Part shown: positions 44,955 through 55,180 of the stretch, piece by piece
Numbering within the stretch: the stretch's first letter is position 1
Layout: every line of letters starts with the position of its first letter
Source of the DNA: Roseiarcus sp963767245
Lineage (GTDB): Bacteria; Pseudomonadota; Alphaproteobacteria; Rhizobiales; Beijerinckiaceae
Assembly (NCBI GenBank): GCA_963767245.1
Contig: CAVYDG010000023.1
Coordinates: 248,001-312,000, forward strand
DNA length: 64,000 nt
Reading direction: 5' to 3'
Position numbers and translations under genes: made by a program
Notes under the pieces: model-generated
The model's database searches: none
Told to the model about the DNA's origin: nothing
What the model saw: only the letters and a program-made list of their open reading frames with translations

Positions 44955-46011
44955 CTAAGCAGAGATTTTTTGAATGACCAACGGATTGACAGTTCGCTCC
45001 CGGTTCAGGGCAGCCACGGCTGCGTGGATTGCGCGGTCGAGGACGTCGGCATCAGCGAAGGTCTGATGGGCCAGATGGCGCGCCTTGAGATCGTGCCAGA
45101 CAACCTCGATGTCGTTGAGTTCGGGTGCGTATTTTGGCAGCCACTCGACGGTGAGCCAGTGTTTGCGCGCCTCGATGGCTTTAAGAGTGAGCTTGCTGAC
45201 ATGGATCGGCCCGTTGTCCTCGACCAGTACGACGGTTTTATTGCCCGTCCTGGTTGAGGACCGAACAGGTGGTCGAGTTGCTCGAGGTGAGCGATGAAGT
45301 CGCGGCTGCGCTTGGTCTGGCTCGTATGCACAATCAACTGGCGCGTGACATGATCGAGTGAGCCGATTATCGCCACTTTCTTGGCCTGACCCGGCGCCGG
45401 CGCCCGCAGGTCCGCACCGCGCAAGGCCCACGCCCGCGCCAGATAAGGGTGCGTCAGGGCCTCGCTCTCGTCGCCGTAGAGGAGGATGATGTCGCCGGCT
45501 TCGGCCTGAGCCTTGCGCAGTTGAAGGCGCAGTCCCACGCGTTCGATCTCGGCGGCAATCTGGCGGCCTTTCAGCGTGTGCCGGGGCCGCCGCCAACGGA
45601 AGTTTTTTTTCGCAACGCCTTGGACAACTGCGACTTGCCGATCTTGACGCCCTCGCGCGCCTCGATCTCGGCCATGAGGCGCGGGATCGTCCAGTTGGGC
45701 CGGTCGGCGACGGGAGCTTCGAGCAGAGGCGCGACGACACGCAGCGCGGCTTCGGTCTTTACCGGTGGCGGGCCGAGCGCCACGGTCGCCTTCAACGCCT
45801 CGACACCGCCGCGCGCGAACTCGCTGCGCCAAAGACGCACCGTGTCTTCGCGCACGCTGAAGGCTTCCGCAATGCGCGGGCTGGTCCATCCCGACAACGT
45901 CAGCAATATCGCCCGCGCCCGATCAGCCTCGCCCCGATCGCGTGAATGGGCTAACGTCAGCAGTGCGTTGCGCTGTTGGTCACCCGCCGTCACCCGAGAT
46001 TTGCCCGCCAC
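44955..46011 (-). pseudogene. IS630-family transposase in three frames
   Basis: The N-terminal HTH part runs from 46011 (AHSRDRGEADRARAILLTLS, then IAEAFSVREDTVRLWRSEFA) to KSQLSKALRKK. At a run of eight A (45603-45610) the frame moves to NFRWRRPRHTLKGRQIAAEI and ILLYGDESEALTHPYLARAW (first Asp). Near 45250 it moves again to VVLVEDNGPIHVSKLTLKAI (second Asp) and ELNDIEVVWHDLKARHL (Glu). The first shift lies at a slippery A8 and may be programmed; the second looks like damage. Confidence 0.8.
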
Positions 46012-46086
46012 GCCCCGCCTCCGCGAATCAACGCGAAGATCGAATCACACCTGCGATTCGTTGGTCAAGCTGAGGGAGTCTGCTTA
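44956..46086 (-). mobile_element. IS630-family element inside the pentapeptide gene
   Basis: About 1.13 kb between TA dinucleotides at 44956-44957 and 46085-46086, the usual IS630 target duplication. The ends share TAAGCAGA as a short inverted repeat, followed by TTGACCAACG/TGACCAACGG-like internal motifs. It is unrelated in sequence to the tandem IS630 pair at 36975-39969. Confidence 0.8.
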
Positions 46087-47236
46087 GCTGTGCGCCGAAA
46101 AGGTTAGCACCATCGAGCGACGCGCCCTCCAAATGCGCGCTGGCGAAATCGACTTTTGGCAGGTTGGCCCGCGCGAAGATTGCGCCTCTCAGTTCACGGC
46201 CCCGGGCGTGAAAGGCTGAGTTACGCTTTAACTTCTCGGGATCATCAATCTTTAGGTTCTCATAGATGTCGAAGCCGACGAGAACGAGGGTGTTGGAGAA
46301 TGGGAGCCGACGACGGCCAGTCGCCGGGTCAATCTCGGATTGAAAAATCAGCCGGGTCATCCACTGGCTAGGCAAATCATCCTGCCACTCTCCCGGAAAC
46401 GTTGCGACCAGCCAAGAGAACATCAAGGCCGCGCAGCCCAAAGCCAGGCCAATCGCTCCCAGCGGCCAAGCCGAAAGTGACCCGACCTCAGGGTCGCGGC
46501 CAGACAGAACTCGGCCCCATAACCACCATATGAGAGCAAGATCAGCGAGGAGCGCGAAGCGCTGCGTCCAGGTGACGAAGCCGTTGTGATAGGGCAGAAA
46601 CTGGATCTGCATCATGAGCAGCAGCAGCACCGGCCCCACGACCAGCGTCGTCCAGCCGATTGCCCGCAGCGCAAAGGCGAACGGGCCGCGGCGCGCCTCC
46701 GGCGCGCCGGCGAGGAACTGGACGAAAATGTTGCTCGGCAATTGACGGCGCAGCCCGTCGCGGATGTCTTTGGTCCTCTCGTCCGGAAGGCCCGTCTCTT
46801 TGCCGAACTGCTTGCGCAGCTCCTCGTGAAAGCGCTTCGCCTTGTCGGTCAGCATGACGAGATGCACGAGCACATAGGCGTGGACGATGAGGAACAGGAT
46901 CGGCGCCAGGAAGAAGAAGGCGATGAGCGGCAGTTCGACCCCGAGGAACGGCAGCTTGACAGGGTTTTCGAGAAAGAGGTCAGCGTGCGTTACCGCCCCC
47001 GCCGCGACCGCGAGATAGAAGAGGACGAAGAGATAGGAGAACCATAGTGCGCCGCTGACCGAGGCCGCGTCGTCCACTGCCTTTTTGATCGCCTCAAGGT
47101 CGTCCGCCTTTTTTGCGATTTCCGGCAGCGATTTCGATGCCGCGGGTGCAGGCCAATCGACGTCGCCATCGTCGGGCGGGGAACGCCCGTCTTGCGGCGC
47201 GGGTTTTTGCACCATCCCGGCCAAGCGCCCCTCCAT

Positions 47237-47614
47237 CGATAACAGCGCGGTCGCCTACGGCTAACACCGTCTTTGTCGCACAGATTGCGACAGCTTCAAA
47301 CGCGGCTTGCACGGCACGCCGAAGGCGTCTCAGCAGTCATGTCGATAGCGAATTATGACACGGGCGGGCTTGGCGTTCCCCCTGATCGCTGAGCTGGCAT
47401 CGGTGATTAGGTGCCGGATGAGGTCCAAAGGAACCCGGAGGATGCCTTCCCAAAACGCAGCAGGTTCTTTGGTGCCCCACCCGTCTGTTTGTCGGAGATC
47501 CCTAGCATTGGGTGTTGAATAATACGGTGTGTCGGGAGATCGAAATTTCGTCTTCGTCTCCTATTTGGGCTGAACTCGCGGCTTTCCGCATGTCCGGATT
47601 TGCGGTCGCGCCCA
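47237..47614. other. Intergenic region
   Basis: These 378 bp lie upstream of the pentapeptide gene and past the stop of the ArdC-like fragment. They contain no gene I can support. They must hold the promoter of the split membrane protein gene. Confidence 0.45.
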
Positions 47615-48124
47615 TCATGCGGCTTCCTCAGATTCGGTCCGCGCGTCGGCAGCGCCAGTTCGGAAGGCGAGCAGAAAGTCCGCTGCCTTCGAGGCGGCGC
47701 TCGCCGCGCGGATGACGGCGCGGTTGTCTTCCCGCAGCACCTCGAGCCAGGCGCCGATATAGTCGGCGTGACGGACGGTCGGGACGATGCCGAGCGTCGC
47801 GCAGCAAAATGCCGACGTCATTTCGGCGCAAAGCTCCTCGAGCGAGTAGGGTTTCGAGCCGAATCCGCCAGAGAGATCCCGCGCGAGCCGTGAGGCATGG
47901 CCGGTCCAGTGACCGAGTTCGTGCAGGGCCGTGCGATGCCAGTTGATCGGCTCGAAATAGCTCTCCGGCCTTGGCAACTGTATGTAGTCGTGCGCCGTCG
48001 CGTAGAAGGCTTTGTCACCGCCGAGCCGCAGGTCGGCGCCGCTGGCGCGGATCAGCGCCTCGACCTCGGGGATAATCAGTCCTTCCGGGACCGGTGGCGG
48101 CGCAGCCACGAGATTGTCGGGCAA
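47615..48124 (-). pseudogene. C-terminal part of an ArdC-like antirestriction/zincin protein
   Basis: The 169 residues carry the metallopeptidase motif of the DUF1738/ArdC family: INWHRTALHELGHWTGHASR with HELGH, then DLSGGFGSKPYSLEELCAEM and the long C-terminal helix. The N-terminal single-stranded-DNA-binding domain (about 130 residues) is missing; the frame runs upstream into unrelated sequence (ALFGAVVYGPSECSG). ArdC proteins help incoming plasmids against restriction. This is probably a plasmid-derived remnant. Confidence 0.7.
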
Positions 48125-48429
48125 TCCCGAACATTCCGATGGTCCGTAAACGACGGCCCCAAAAAGGGCGATGGGGCGTGACCCTAACCAAGGAAGTCAA
48201 AACTTCATCGCCTCGCGGAGTGGGCCGCGAGAGATCAAGCTCGCCAGGAGCAGACTCGTCCATTGCGACGCCGCAGCCACCCAGCTCCGCGAATTGGCCA
48301 GGCAGCCGCGCGCCTCGGCCCGTGCTCCAAATCTCGTCCCCACGGACAAAATAGACAGCCTCCTAGGCGATTTTACCCATTGAAGAGAGATCTGTTTCGT
48401 GGGCGGGTCTCCTTTCTTTGAGTGCGATC

Positions 48430-51400
48430 ATGGATATCCGCGAATGGCTCCAGAGTCTCGGCCTCGGCCAATACGAGGAAGGTTTTCGAGACAACAAGAT
48501 TGACTTCGACATACTCGGCGATCTCACCGACCGCGACCTCGAGAAGCTCGGAGTCCCGCTGGGCGACCGCAGACGGCTGCTGAAGGCGATACCGGATAGG
48601 GGGAGCGAACGGCTCCCCGTCCCTACTCGACCAGCGCCGATGCCTCTCTTCAAGGACCCGCTGCCGGATTTGGCCGAACGGCGCCCCATCACGGTGATGT
48701 TCTGCGATCTTGTCGGCTCGACTGAACTTGCCGCTGTTCTCGACCCCGAGGACTGGCGCAACCTCGTCAACGCCTATCTCGACGAGGCCTCCAAGGCGGT
48801 GGTGAGCCTCGGCGGACATGTGCTGAAAAGGCTTGGCGATGGGCTGATGGCCCTTTTCGGCTATCCCCAGGCGCAGGAGAATGACGCGGAACGCGCCGTC
48901 CTGGCTGCGCTCCGCGTCCAGCGGGCGCTCGGCGACCTGAACTCGCGAAACGCGGCAACCGGCGCTCCCAAACTTGCGGTTCGCGTTGGCCTTGAAAGCG
49001 GTCCCGTCGTCACTGACGCCGCGGGCGAAGTGTTCGGGGAAGCGCCCAACATCGCAGCGCGCGTTCAGGCGGCCGCGGAGCCCGGGACCGTCCTGGTCAC
49101 CTCGACCGTCCAGCGGCAGGTCGCCGGACTGTTCCTGGTCGAGGACAAGGGCGCGCACCAGTTGAAAGGCGCCCCGGCCCCAGTTTCGCTCTATCGCATC
49201 GTACGCGTAAGCGGAGGACATCGCCGGAAAGGAGCCCGGATTCTCACGCCTTTCATCGGCCGCGAGGAGGACCTCGGCGCCCTTGCCCGGGCCTCTGAGC
49301 GGGCTCTTGCGGGGAATGGGCAGTTCGTTCTTATCGTCGGCGATCCCGGCATCGGCAAGTCCCGCCTCGTCGAGGAATTTCGCGGACATTTCGGCGAGAC
49401 GCCGCACTCGTGGATCGAATGGAGTTCATCGCAACTGTTGCAGAACACGCCGCTCCATCCTGCGCTCGGGTGGGCGCGCGCAAGGTTCGGCGGCCCCGAG
49501 GTTGCGCCGGAGCGGCGGCTCGCCGAGCTCGAATCGGTTCTCGCAGACGCCAAGCTCGACGCAGCCAAGCATGCCGCACTGCTGGCGCCACTGATCGACC
49601 TTCCGATCCGGCTTGAGCGCCTGCCCAACCTTTCGTCGGAAGAGATACCCCGCAAACAGTTGGCGGCGATGGTCGAATGGGCGCTGGCTAGCGCCCGCGT
49701 CCAGCCTATTGTCCTTGTCCTTGAGGATTTGCAGTGGTTCGACCCGACCTCGATTGCTCTCGTGCAAGCGCTCAGTGAACGCGGGGCCCAAGCCCCCCTC
49801 CTCATCCTAGCGACCGCGCGCCCTGAATTCCGCCCGCCTTGGGGCTTGCGGCCGCACCATAAGGTCATTTCGCTCGCCCCCCTCGACGAAACGCAGGTTC
49901 AGCGCATGATTGCCGAACTCCTCTCTCAGCGTACGCTTTCAGCCGACGTGATCAAGCGCATGAGCGAACGCGCCGGTGGCGTGCCCCTATTCATCGAAGA
50001 GGTGACCCGGCTCATTCTCGAGCGCGGCGAGGCAGGAGGCGCGAAAGCGATTCCGCCGACATTGCGGCAGTCGCTGGCGGCGCGTCTCGACCGGCTGGGG
50101 TCGGCGCGGGAAGTCGCGCAGATCGGCGCGGTGCTGGGGCGGAATTTCTCGTATCGCCTTCTGCGCGACGTCGCGGTTCACCCGAAGGCCGGCGATCTCG
50201 GCGGCCTCAGCGGCGGCGCCTCGAGGGAATATGACGACGACTCGCTCAAACTCGCTTTGTCCTCTCTGGTGGACGCGGATCTTCTGTTCGCCGACGGCGC
50301 TCCGCCAACGGCGACCTACCGCTTCAAGCATGCGCTCATTAGGGACGCGGCCTACGACAGCCTTTTGAAGAGCCGCCGGCAGACGTTGCACAGACGCGCG
50401 GCCACTGCCCTCATCGCAACGCAATCTGAACCGGAAGCGATCGCTCATCATTTCACCGCGGCGGGCGCCGAAGATATGGCGATCGAATGGTGGGGCAATG
50501 CTGGCGACGAAGCTCTGCGCCGCTCGGCCTTCAAGGAGGCGATCTCCCACCTGGGCAGAGCCATCGCGATGGCGGATGACTCGGAACGGCGAACTCCTGG
50601 CAGAGAGGCGGGAGACCGGATTCTTTCAGAGCGACGGCTGAGACTGCATACCGAGTATGGTCACGCGGCGATGTGGTCGAAAGGCTTTGCCGCGGACGAA
50701 ATGAGCGCAGCCTATGCGCGCGCCAGCAAATTCGCCGGACCGTCGGACGAAGCTGCTCCGCGGTTTGTCGCCCACTACGGCGAATGCCTCAGGAGCTTTA
50801 TGCGCGGCGAACATCACCACGCGCACGCGGAAGCCGAAGCCTTTCTTCGCGAAGCGGAAGCCGAAGGGTGTCCGATGGAAGCGGGCGTCGCTCGCCGGGT
50901 TTTGGGTTTTGTCTCGCTGCAGCTTGGCGACCTGCAAGAGGCGCGAAAGGCTTTGGAGCGTGCCTTGGACGACTATGCCCCTGAGCGTGACCGAGATGCG
51001 GTATTTCGATTCGGCAATGACACAGGGGTTAGCGCCACAAACTTCCTGGCGTTGACGGAATGGCATTTGGGCGAATTCGAGCGGGCGCGTCGGCTTATTA
51101 ACGAATCGAGCCGCCGCGCGAACGAGCTGGGGCATGTCGCGTCGGTCGCCAGCGCGCTGTTTTTCAAGACCCTCATTGAATGCCGCCGAGGCGATGACCG
51201 CGCTGTGCAGGTCGCTGTGGAATCGCTGCGTGCACTAACGCACGAGCACAACCTGAAAACCTATGCCGACCTCGGAGAGGTGTTCGCAAATTGGGCTCAT
51301 GGCAAAGACTGCGATCCAGAGGCGGGGGCGCTTGGGCTTAGACAGGCGCTGGACGCCTATCTCGCTCAAGGCAACAAGAGCGGCGCGCCATCGTTTCACG

Positions 51401-51813
51401 GTCTGCTCGCCGAGCTTGAGGCCATGCGGCCCGATGTGGATAGCGCCTTGGCGGCGATCGACGCTGGATTTGCGATCGCGGAGGAGACAGGGGAGCATTA
51501 CACCGATCCGTACCTCCATCGACTGCGCGGCCAATTCTTGCTAACGCGATGTCCCGACAACCCCGTCCCGGCCGAGGAAGCCTTCCAAACCGCTATCACT
51601 ATTGCGAGGGGACAGGGCGCACGGGGGTATGCCCTGCTCGCCTCTTGCTCGCTCGCGAAGCTTTATCAATCATCCGGCCGTCGCGGCGACGCGCACGCCA
51701 TACTCGCGAGCGCGCTCGAAGGCTTTTCGCCAACGCAGGAAATGCCTGAGATCGCAGAGGCAAAGGCGCTGCTGGGCGGTGACCAACGAGACACCACGGT
51801 CCCCGTTGGATGA
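48430..51813 (+). CDS. SAM domain - class III adenylyl cyclase - AAA ATPase - TPR signalling protein
   Basis: A 1,127-residue multidomain protein. Residues 1-55 are a sterile alpha motif (MDIREWLQSLGLGQYEEGFR). Residues about 85-260 are a class III cyclase with PITVMFCDLVGSTELAAVLD and LKRLGDGLMALFGYP, giving both metal-binding aspartates. Residues about 270-540 are a STAND/AAA_16 ATPase with VLIVGDPGIGKSRLVEEF (Walker A) and IVLVLEDLQWFDPTS (Walker B). The rest is TPR-like helices. Such proteins are common in Bradyrhizobium and relatives and are thought to couple ligand sensing to cAMP synthesis. ATG 48430 is preferred to a TTG at 48418. Confidence 0.92.
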   Translation: MDIREWLQSLGLGQYEEGFRDNKIDFDILGDLTDRDLEKLGVPLGDRRRLLKAIPDRGSERLPVPTRPAPMPLFKDPLPDLAERRPITVMFCDLVGSTELAAVLDPEDWRNLVNAYLDEASKAVVSLGGHVLKRLGDGLMALFGYPQAQENDAERAVLAALRVQRALGDLNSRNAATGAPKLAVRVGLESGPVVTDAAGEVFGEAPNIAARVQAAAEPGTVLVTSTVQRQVAGLFLVEDKGAHQLKGAPAPVSLYRIVRVSGGHRRKGARILTPFIGREEDLGALARASERALAGNGQFVLIVGDPGIGKSRLVEEFRGHFGETPHSWIEWSSSQLLQNTPLHPALGWARARFGGPEVAPERRLAELESVLADAKLDAAKHAALLAPLIDLPIRLERLPNLSSEEIPRKQLAAMVEWALASARVQPIVLVLEDLQWFDPTSIALVQALSERGAQAPLLILATARPEFRPPWGLRPHHKVISLAPLDETQVQRMIAELLSQRTLSADVIKRMSERAGGVPLFIEEVTRLILERGEAGGAKAIPPTLRQSLAARLDRLGSAREVAQIGAVLGRNFSYRLLRDVAVHPKAGDLGGLSGGASREYDDDSLKLALSSLVDADLLFADGAPPTATYRFKHALIRDAAYDSLLKSRRQTLHRRAATALIATQSEPEAIAHHFTAAGAEDMAIEWWGNAGDEALRRSAFKEAISHLGRAIAMADDSERRTPGREAGDRILSERRLRLHTEYGHAAMWSKGFAADEMSAAYARASKFAGPSDEAAPRFVAHYGECLRSFMRGEHHHAHAEAEAFLREAEAEGCPMEAGVARRVLGFVSLQLGDLQEARKALERALDDYAPERDRDAVFRFGNDTGVSATNFLALTEWHLGEFERARRLINESSRRANELGHVASVASALFFKTLIECRRGDDRAVQVAVESLRALTHEHNLKTYADLGEVFANWAHGKDCDPEAGALGLRQALDAYLAQGNKSGAPSFHGLLAELEAMRPDVDSALAAIDAGFAIAEETGEHYTDPYLHRLRGQFLLTRCPDNPVPAEEAFQTAITIARGQGARGYALLASCSLAKLYQSSGRRGDAHAILASALEGFSPTQEMPEIAEAKALLGGDQRDTTVPVG

Positions 51814-51979
51814 AGGGGCGATCGAGCGAGAATCACGAACATCTGTTCCGGGTTGGGGCCGTCAGCCACTGAACGAGTTGCGATCGTCTCCGAAGAGCGG
51901 AAATTGCCCGTTGCGCGGCGACCAATGGACGGCAGGACTCCTCGATGTCCACCGGCGATCTGCTATGTCCGCTTTACGT
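51814..51979. other. Spacer before the intron fragment
   Basis: A non-coding stretch after the cyclase gene. It ends at the intron boundary GTGCGCC. No ORF or clear terminator is seen. Confidence 0.4.
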
Positions 51980-52262
51980 GTGCGCCGTGATAAGGCGGCG
52001 CTTTCCAGTGGGTGCGAGCCCCACCCGGCGAACGCTCCAGCCGGAAGCAACCGGAGCAGTCATGGAGGTGACGAAATGGCTGAAGCCTTCGGTGTAGCAG
52101 GTCACGTATAGGTGACGGCGCGAGTGTGCGGGCCGCAACGCGAGTGAACGCTGAGCAATCCTCGAAAAGGACGATGTGCAGGCCGACCCGACAACGTTAT
52201 CGGGGAAGGCTGTTACGGCTGGGTGAGATGAGCGAAGACGACGCCCGCAATCCTTTGAAATA
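51980..52262 (+). mobile_element. Group II intron, 5' (domain I) fragment
   Basis: The sequence begins GTGCGCCGTGATAAGG, a typical bacterial group II intron 5' end. It continues with conserved domain I elements: GGGTGCGAGCCCCACCCGG, GGAAGCAACCGGAGCAGTCA, GGTGACGGCGCGAGTGTGCG and GAACGCTGAGCAATCCTCGA. It stops without a reverse-transcriptase gene, domain V or 3' end, so it is a truncated, non-mobile copy. It abuts a haloperoxidase/PAP2 fragment on the opposite strand, which it may have interrupted. Confidence 0.65.
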
Positions 52263-52264
52263 AA

Positions 52265-52345
52265 TCCGCATCACCTCGAACAAAGCGCCGCCAAACACGG
52301 CATGGCCCGAGGGGAGGCCCGGATAGTAGACCCTTGCCATGCCAC
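52265..52345 (-). pseudogene. PAP2/vanadium haloperoxidase-type fragment
   Basis: A short minus-strand frame encodes VYYPGLPSGHAVFGGALFEV then MRIYF. PSGHA with the following Phe-Gly-Gly is the vanadate/phosphate-binding block of the PAP2 and vanadium-haloperoxidase superfamily. Nothing else of the gene remains. The group II intron fragment lies immediately beyond its broken end. Confidence 0.5.
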
Positions 52346-52398
52346 TCGCCTTCGCAAGCGAGCGCTGTGTTAGGCGCTAGCATTCGTCCGCATGGCCG

Positions 52399-52635
52399 CT
52401 ACCAGACATGCGGGATCAGCCGATAGCGGATACGCCCGGCGTATTCGTCATAACCCTCAAGCCCCTCGCGCAACGCCTTCTCCTCGATCGGGATGCGGAC
52501 GCAGAGGAGGCCGATCAGGACGAAAGCGAATATGACGCCCCACCATGAGCCGAGCAGGAGCGCGGCGGCAACGAAGTAGAAAGCTGCCCCGAAGTACATC
52601 GGGTGGCGGACGAAGGCGTAGAGATCTTGTTGCAA
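52399..52635 (-). pseudogene. C-terminal fragment of an isoprenylcysteine methyltransferase-like protein
   Basis: The 78 residues match the catalytic end of ICMT/PEMT-type membrane methyltransferases: LYAFVRHPMYFGAAFYFVAA (RHPMY motif), a membrane helix and PIEEKALREGLEGYDEYAGR, ending YRLIPHVW. The N-terminal helices are missing; upstream lies the lacI promoter region. It is not the same protein as the gene split at 36517-40019, though it is the same superfamily. Confidence 0.7.
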
Positions 52636-52710
52636 AGTCGAAACGCGGCTGATACGTATAACTGACTGGCCTACGCTGCGGATAGGCAGCCGGCAGAGTC
52701 AGATATATCG

Positions 52711-53721
52711 ATGCAATATCAAAGGGTTACGCAGAGAGAGGTAGCGCGTGCGGCCGGCGTGTCCCAAGCGACGGTCTCAATGGTTATGAGCCGCGGTCAA
52801 ACCCACGCCATTCCGGCCATAACCTTCGACCGGGTGATGCAGGTCGCCCGCGAGTTGGGCTATGTCCCCAACCGGCAGGCGCAGGCGCTTAAGACCCGGC
52901 GGACGAGGACCCTCGCCTGCGTGGTGCCAGATGTGACCAATCCCTTTTACCCATCGCTGGTCCGCGGCGTCCAAACCATCGCTGACGAAGCGGGTTATGA
53001 TGTAATCGTGCTGAACACCGACGGTTCAGCCGAGCGCGAGCGCAGATTTCTCGACTGGAGCCTGCGCGGGACCATAGACGGCGTCGTTGGCGTTTTCTTC
53101 AAGATCAGGGCCGCGGACTTCGCCTCGATCGTGCGCGCCAGCATCGCCGTCGTGCGTATCGAGGCTTCGGCCAAGCGTGATGGTCGGCTGCCGATCGACA
53201 ATCTCTATGTCGACAATGCCGCCGCGGCGGCCGAGGCGACGCGTTACCTGGTCGAGCGCGGGCATCGACGGATCGCGATGATCGTCGGCAGCGGCGGACC
53301 GGAGCGCAATCGGATCAGCGGTTATCTGCAGGCGCTCGGCGAAGTCGGCTACGCGCCCCAAATCGTCAGCTTCGGCGAGTTCAATCAGGAAGGCGGCTAT
53401 CGCGCGACGCGCGATGTCCTGGACGCTTCCGTGCGCCCGACGGCAATATTCGCCGGCAACGACCTGATGGCGCTCGGCGCAATGGCCGCGATACGGGAGG
53501 CCGGGCTCAAGATGCCGGATGATGTCGCGCTTATGGGTTTCGACGACACCTTCGCTGCTAGCGTCGTGACCCCGCAACTGTCCACGGTCAGCCAGCGCCA
53601 ATACGCCTTGGGCCAAGCCGCGACCGAAATGGTGCTGCAAAGGCTCCATGACCTGCAATCCGACGCCCCCGGGCGGCTTCGCGAAATGCCGTTCGAAGTC
53701 GTAAAACGCCAGTCTGCGTGA
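52711..53721 (+). CDS. LacI-family transcriptional regulator
   Basis: A 336-residue repressor. The N-terminal HTH is TQREVARAAGVSQATVSMVM (residues 7-26) with the hinge helix RQAQALKTRRTRTLACVVPD. The periplasmic-binding-like core shows NPFYPSLVRGVQTIADEAGY and AGNDLMALGAMAAIREAGL. It starts the sugar-transport cluster and probably controls it in answer to the transported compound. The short region before it contains ATACGTAT (centre near 52659), a possible operator half. Confidence 0.92.
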   Translation: MQYQRVTQREVARAAGVSQATVSMVMSRGQTHAIPAITFDRVMQVARELGYVPNRQAQALKTRRTRTLACVVPDVTNPFYPSLVRGVQTIADEAGYDVIVLNTDGSAERERRFLDWSLRGTIDGVVGVFFKIRAADFASIVRASIAVVRIEASAKRDGRLPIDNLYVDNAAAAAEATRYLVERGHRRIAMIVGSGGPERNRISGYLQALGEVGYAPQIVSFGEFNQEGGYRATRDVLDASVRPTAIFAGNDLMALGAMAAIREAGLKMPDDVALMGFDDTFAASVVTPQLSTVSQRQYALGQAATEMVLQRLHDLQSDAPGRLREMPFEVVKRQSA

Positions 53722-53767
53722 GCCGACCGGCGCCGAGTGACAACGATAAATCGAAGAGGAGAGGAAA

Positions 53768-55115
53768 ATGGCCAACCATCGACTGAAAAGTTTCATTTTC
53801 ACGCTCGCGCCGGTCGTCGCGACGCTTATCGCCGCCGCGGCCGCGCCAACAATCGCGCGGGCCGACGGCCCGATCACGCTCTGGTATCAACGCGGCGGCA
53901 ATCCGGAGCAGCAACGCATACTGCAGAAGGATCTGGTCGAGCCGTTCAATGCGGCGCATCCCTCGACCCCGCTCACTCTCGACGTTCAGGCGGGCGCGAA
54001 CGGCGACAAGAAAATCCGCATGGCCGTGCTCTCCGGCAAGGGCCCGGACATCGTCATGACCCCCGGGCCCAGCACCACGCTGGCTCTGGTCCAGTCCGAT
54101 CATTTGCTGCCGCTCGACGACTGCATCAAGAAAACCGGTCTCGACAAGCGCATCCTCGCGCCGATGCTGAAGACGGGCGACTACAAGGGCCACAACTACG
54201 CCCTGCCGCGCACCTTCGAGACCATGGTCCTCTATTACAATAGGACGCTGTTCGACAAGAACGGCTGGCAGCCGCCAAAGACCATGGCCGACCTCGACGC
54301 TCTCGCCGAGGCCATGCAGGCCAAGAACATTACGCCGTTCTCGGTCGGCAACGGCGACTGGAGGCCCGCCAACGAGTGGCATGTGTCGGTCGATTCTCAA
54401 CCACTACGCCGGGCCCGACAATGTCGCCAAGGCGCTGAGGGGAGAAATCCCGTGGACCGACCCTGTCTTTGTCAAGGCGATCGACGTTCTCAACGACTGG
54501 TACCAGAAAGGATGGTTCGGCAAGAACTACTTCTCGCTAACCGGAGATCAGCAGGCGCTCCTCCTCGCCAAGGGCGAAGCTGGCATGGCGCCGAACGGAA
54601 CCTTCTCTTTCGACAACATGGTCGCCGCGTTCAAGCAGACCGGGCAAGAGCTCGGCGTCGCGCCGTTCCCGAGCCTGCGTGAGGGCGTGCCCTACCCGCT
54701 CTATGTGGTCGGCACTGGCAGCACGCTCTCGATCAACAAGAATTCCGCGAATCCCGAGGCTGCGTGCGCCTTCCTGGATTATTTCTATTCCGACGCTTTC
54801 TACGATCGCATCAGCAAGGATTGGCCAGGCGACTGGAACCTTCCCCTGACGTCGATCACCGAAGAGAGGCTGACCAAGAACGTCTCGCCGCTGTTCGCTT
54901 CCACCTTCAGCAATTTCGCCAAAGGCGTCGGGGAGGGAAACTACGGCTATACGACCTGGACCTTTTGGCCGCCGGCGACCGAAGACGCCCTGATCCACGG
55001 CATGGAGCAGGTCTGGCTCAAGCAGATCTCGTCTGAGGACTATCTCAAGACCCTCCAGGCGACCTTTGCCAAGGAAATGGCGGATGGCAAAGTGCCGGAA
55101 ATCGCCGCGCGCTGA
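53768..55115 (+). pseudogene. Sugar-type ABC substrate-binding protein, frameshifted
   Basis: The first binding-protein gene of the LacI cluster. The 5' frame has a signal peptide (SFIFTLAPVVATLIAAAAAP) and GPITLWYQRGGNPEQQRILQ, typical of family-1 sugar-binding proteins. After ANEWHVS the frame must change at about 54391 to reach ILNHYAGPDNVAKALRGEIP and the C-terminal lobe ending VPEIAAR. The shift equals one extra base. Joined, the product has the normal length of about 449 residues. It may be a sequencing error, as all neighbours are intact. Confidence 0.85.
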
Positions 55116-55180
55116 CCTGGACGGCTGCAAGGGGCGACGCCCGGTCGCCGCTTGCCGATCAGACCTTTGCGGATCCGTCG

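Larger units (their letters stand above)
44494..47236 (-). pseudogene. Membrane protein with pentapeptide repeats, split by IS630
   Basis: The 5' part (47236 to about 46087) encodes a soluble head, two to three pairs of membrane helices (LPLIAFFFLAPILFLIVHAY, TTLVVGPVLLLLMMQ) and the start of pentapeptide repeats (LRGAIFARANLPKVDFASAH). The 3' part (44955-44494) continues them as repeats such as GASLVGAQLQ and ends FNSKPWW. Removing the IS630 element and one TA duplicate gives GGC-GCA-CAG-CTA-GGC-TGC, an uninterrupted frame. Members of this kind are unstudied membrane proteins; the repeat forms a right-handed beta helix. Confidence 0.85.
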
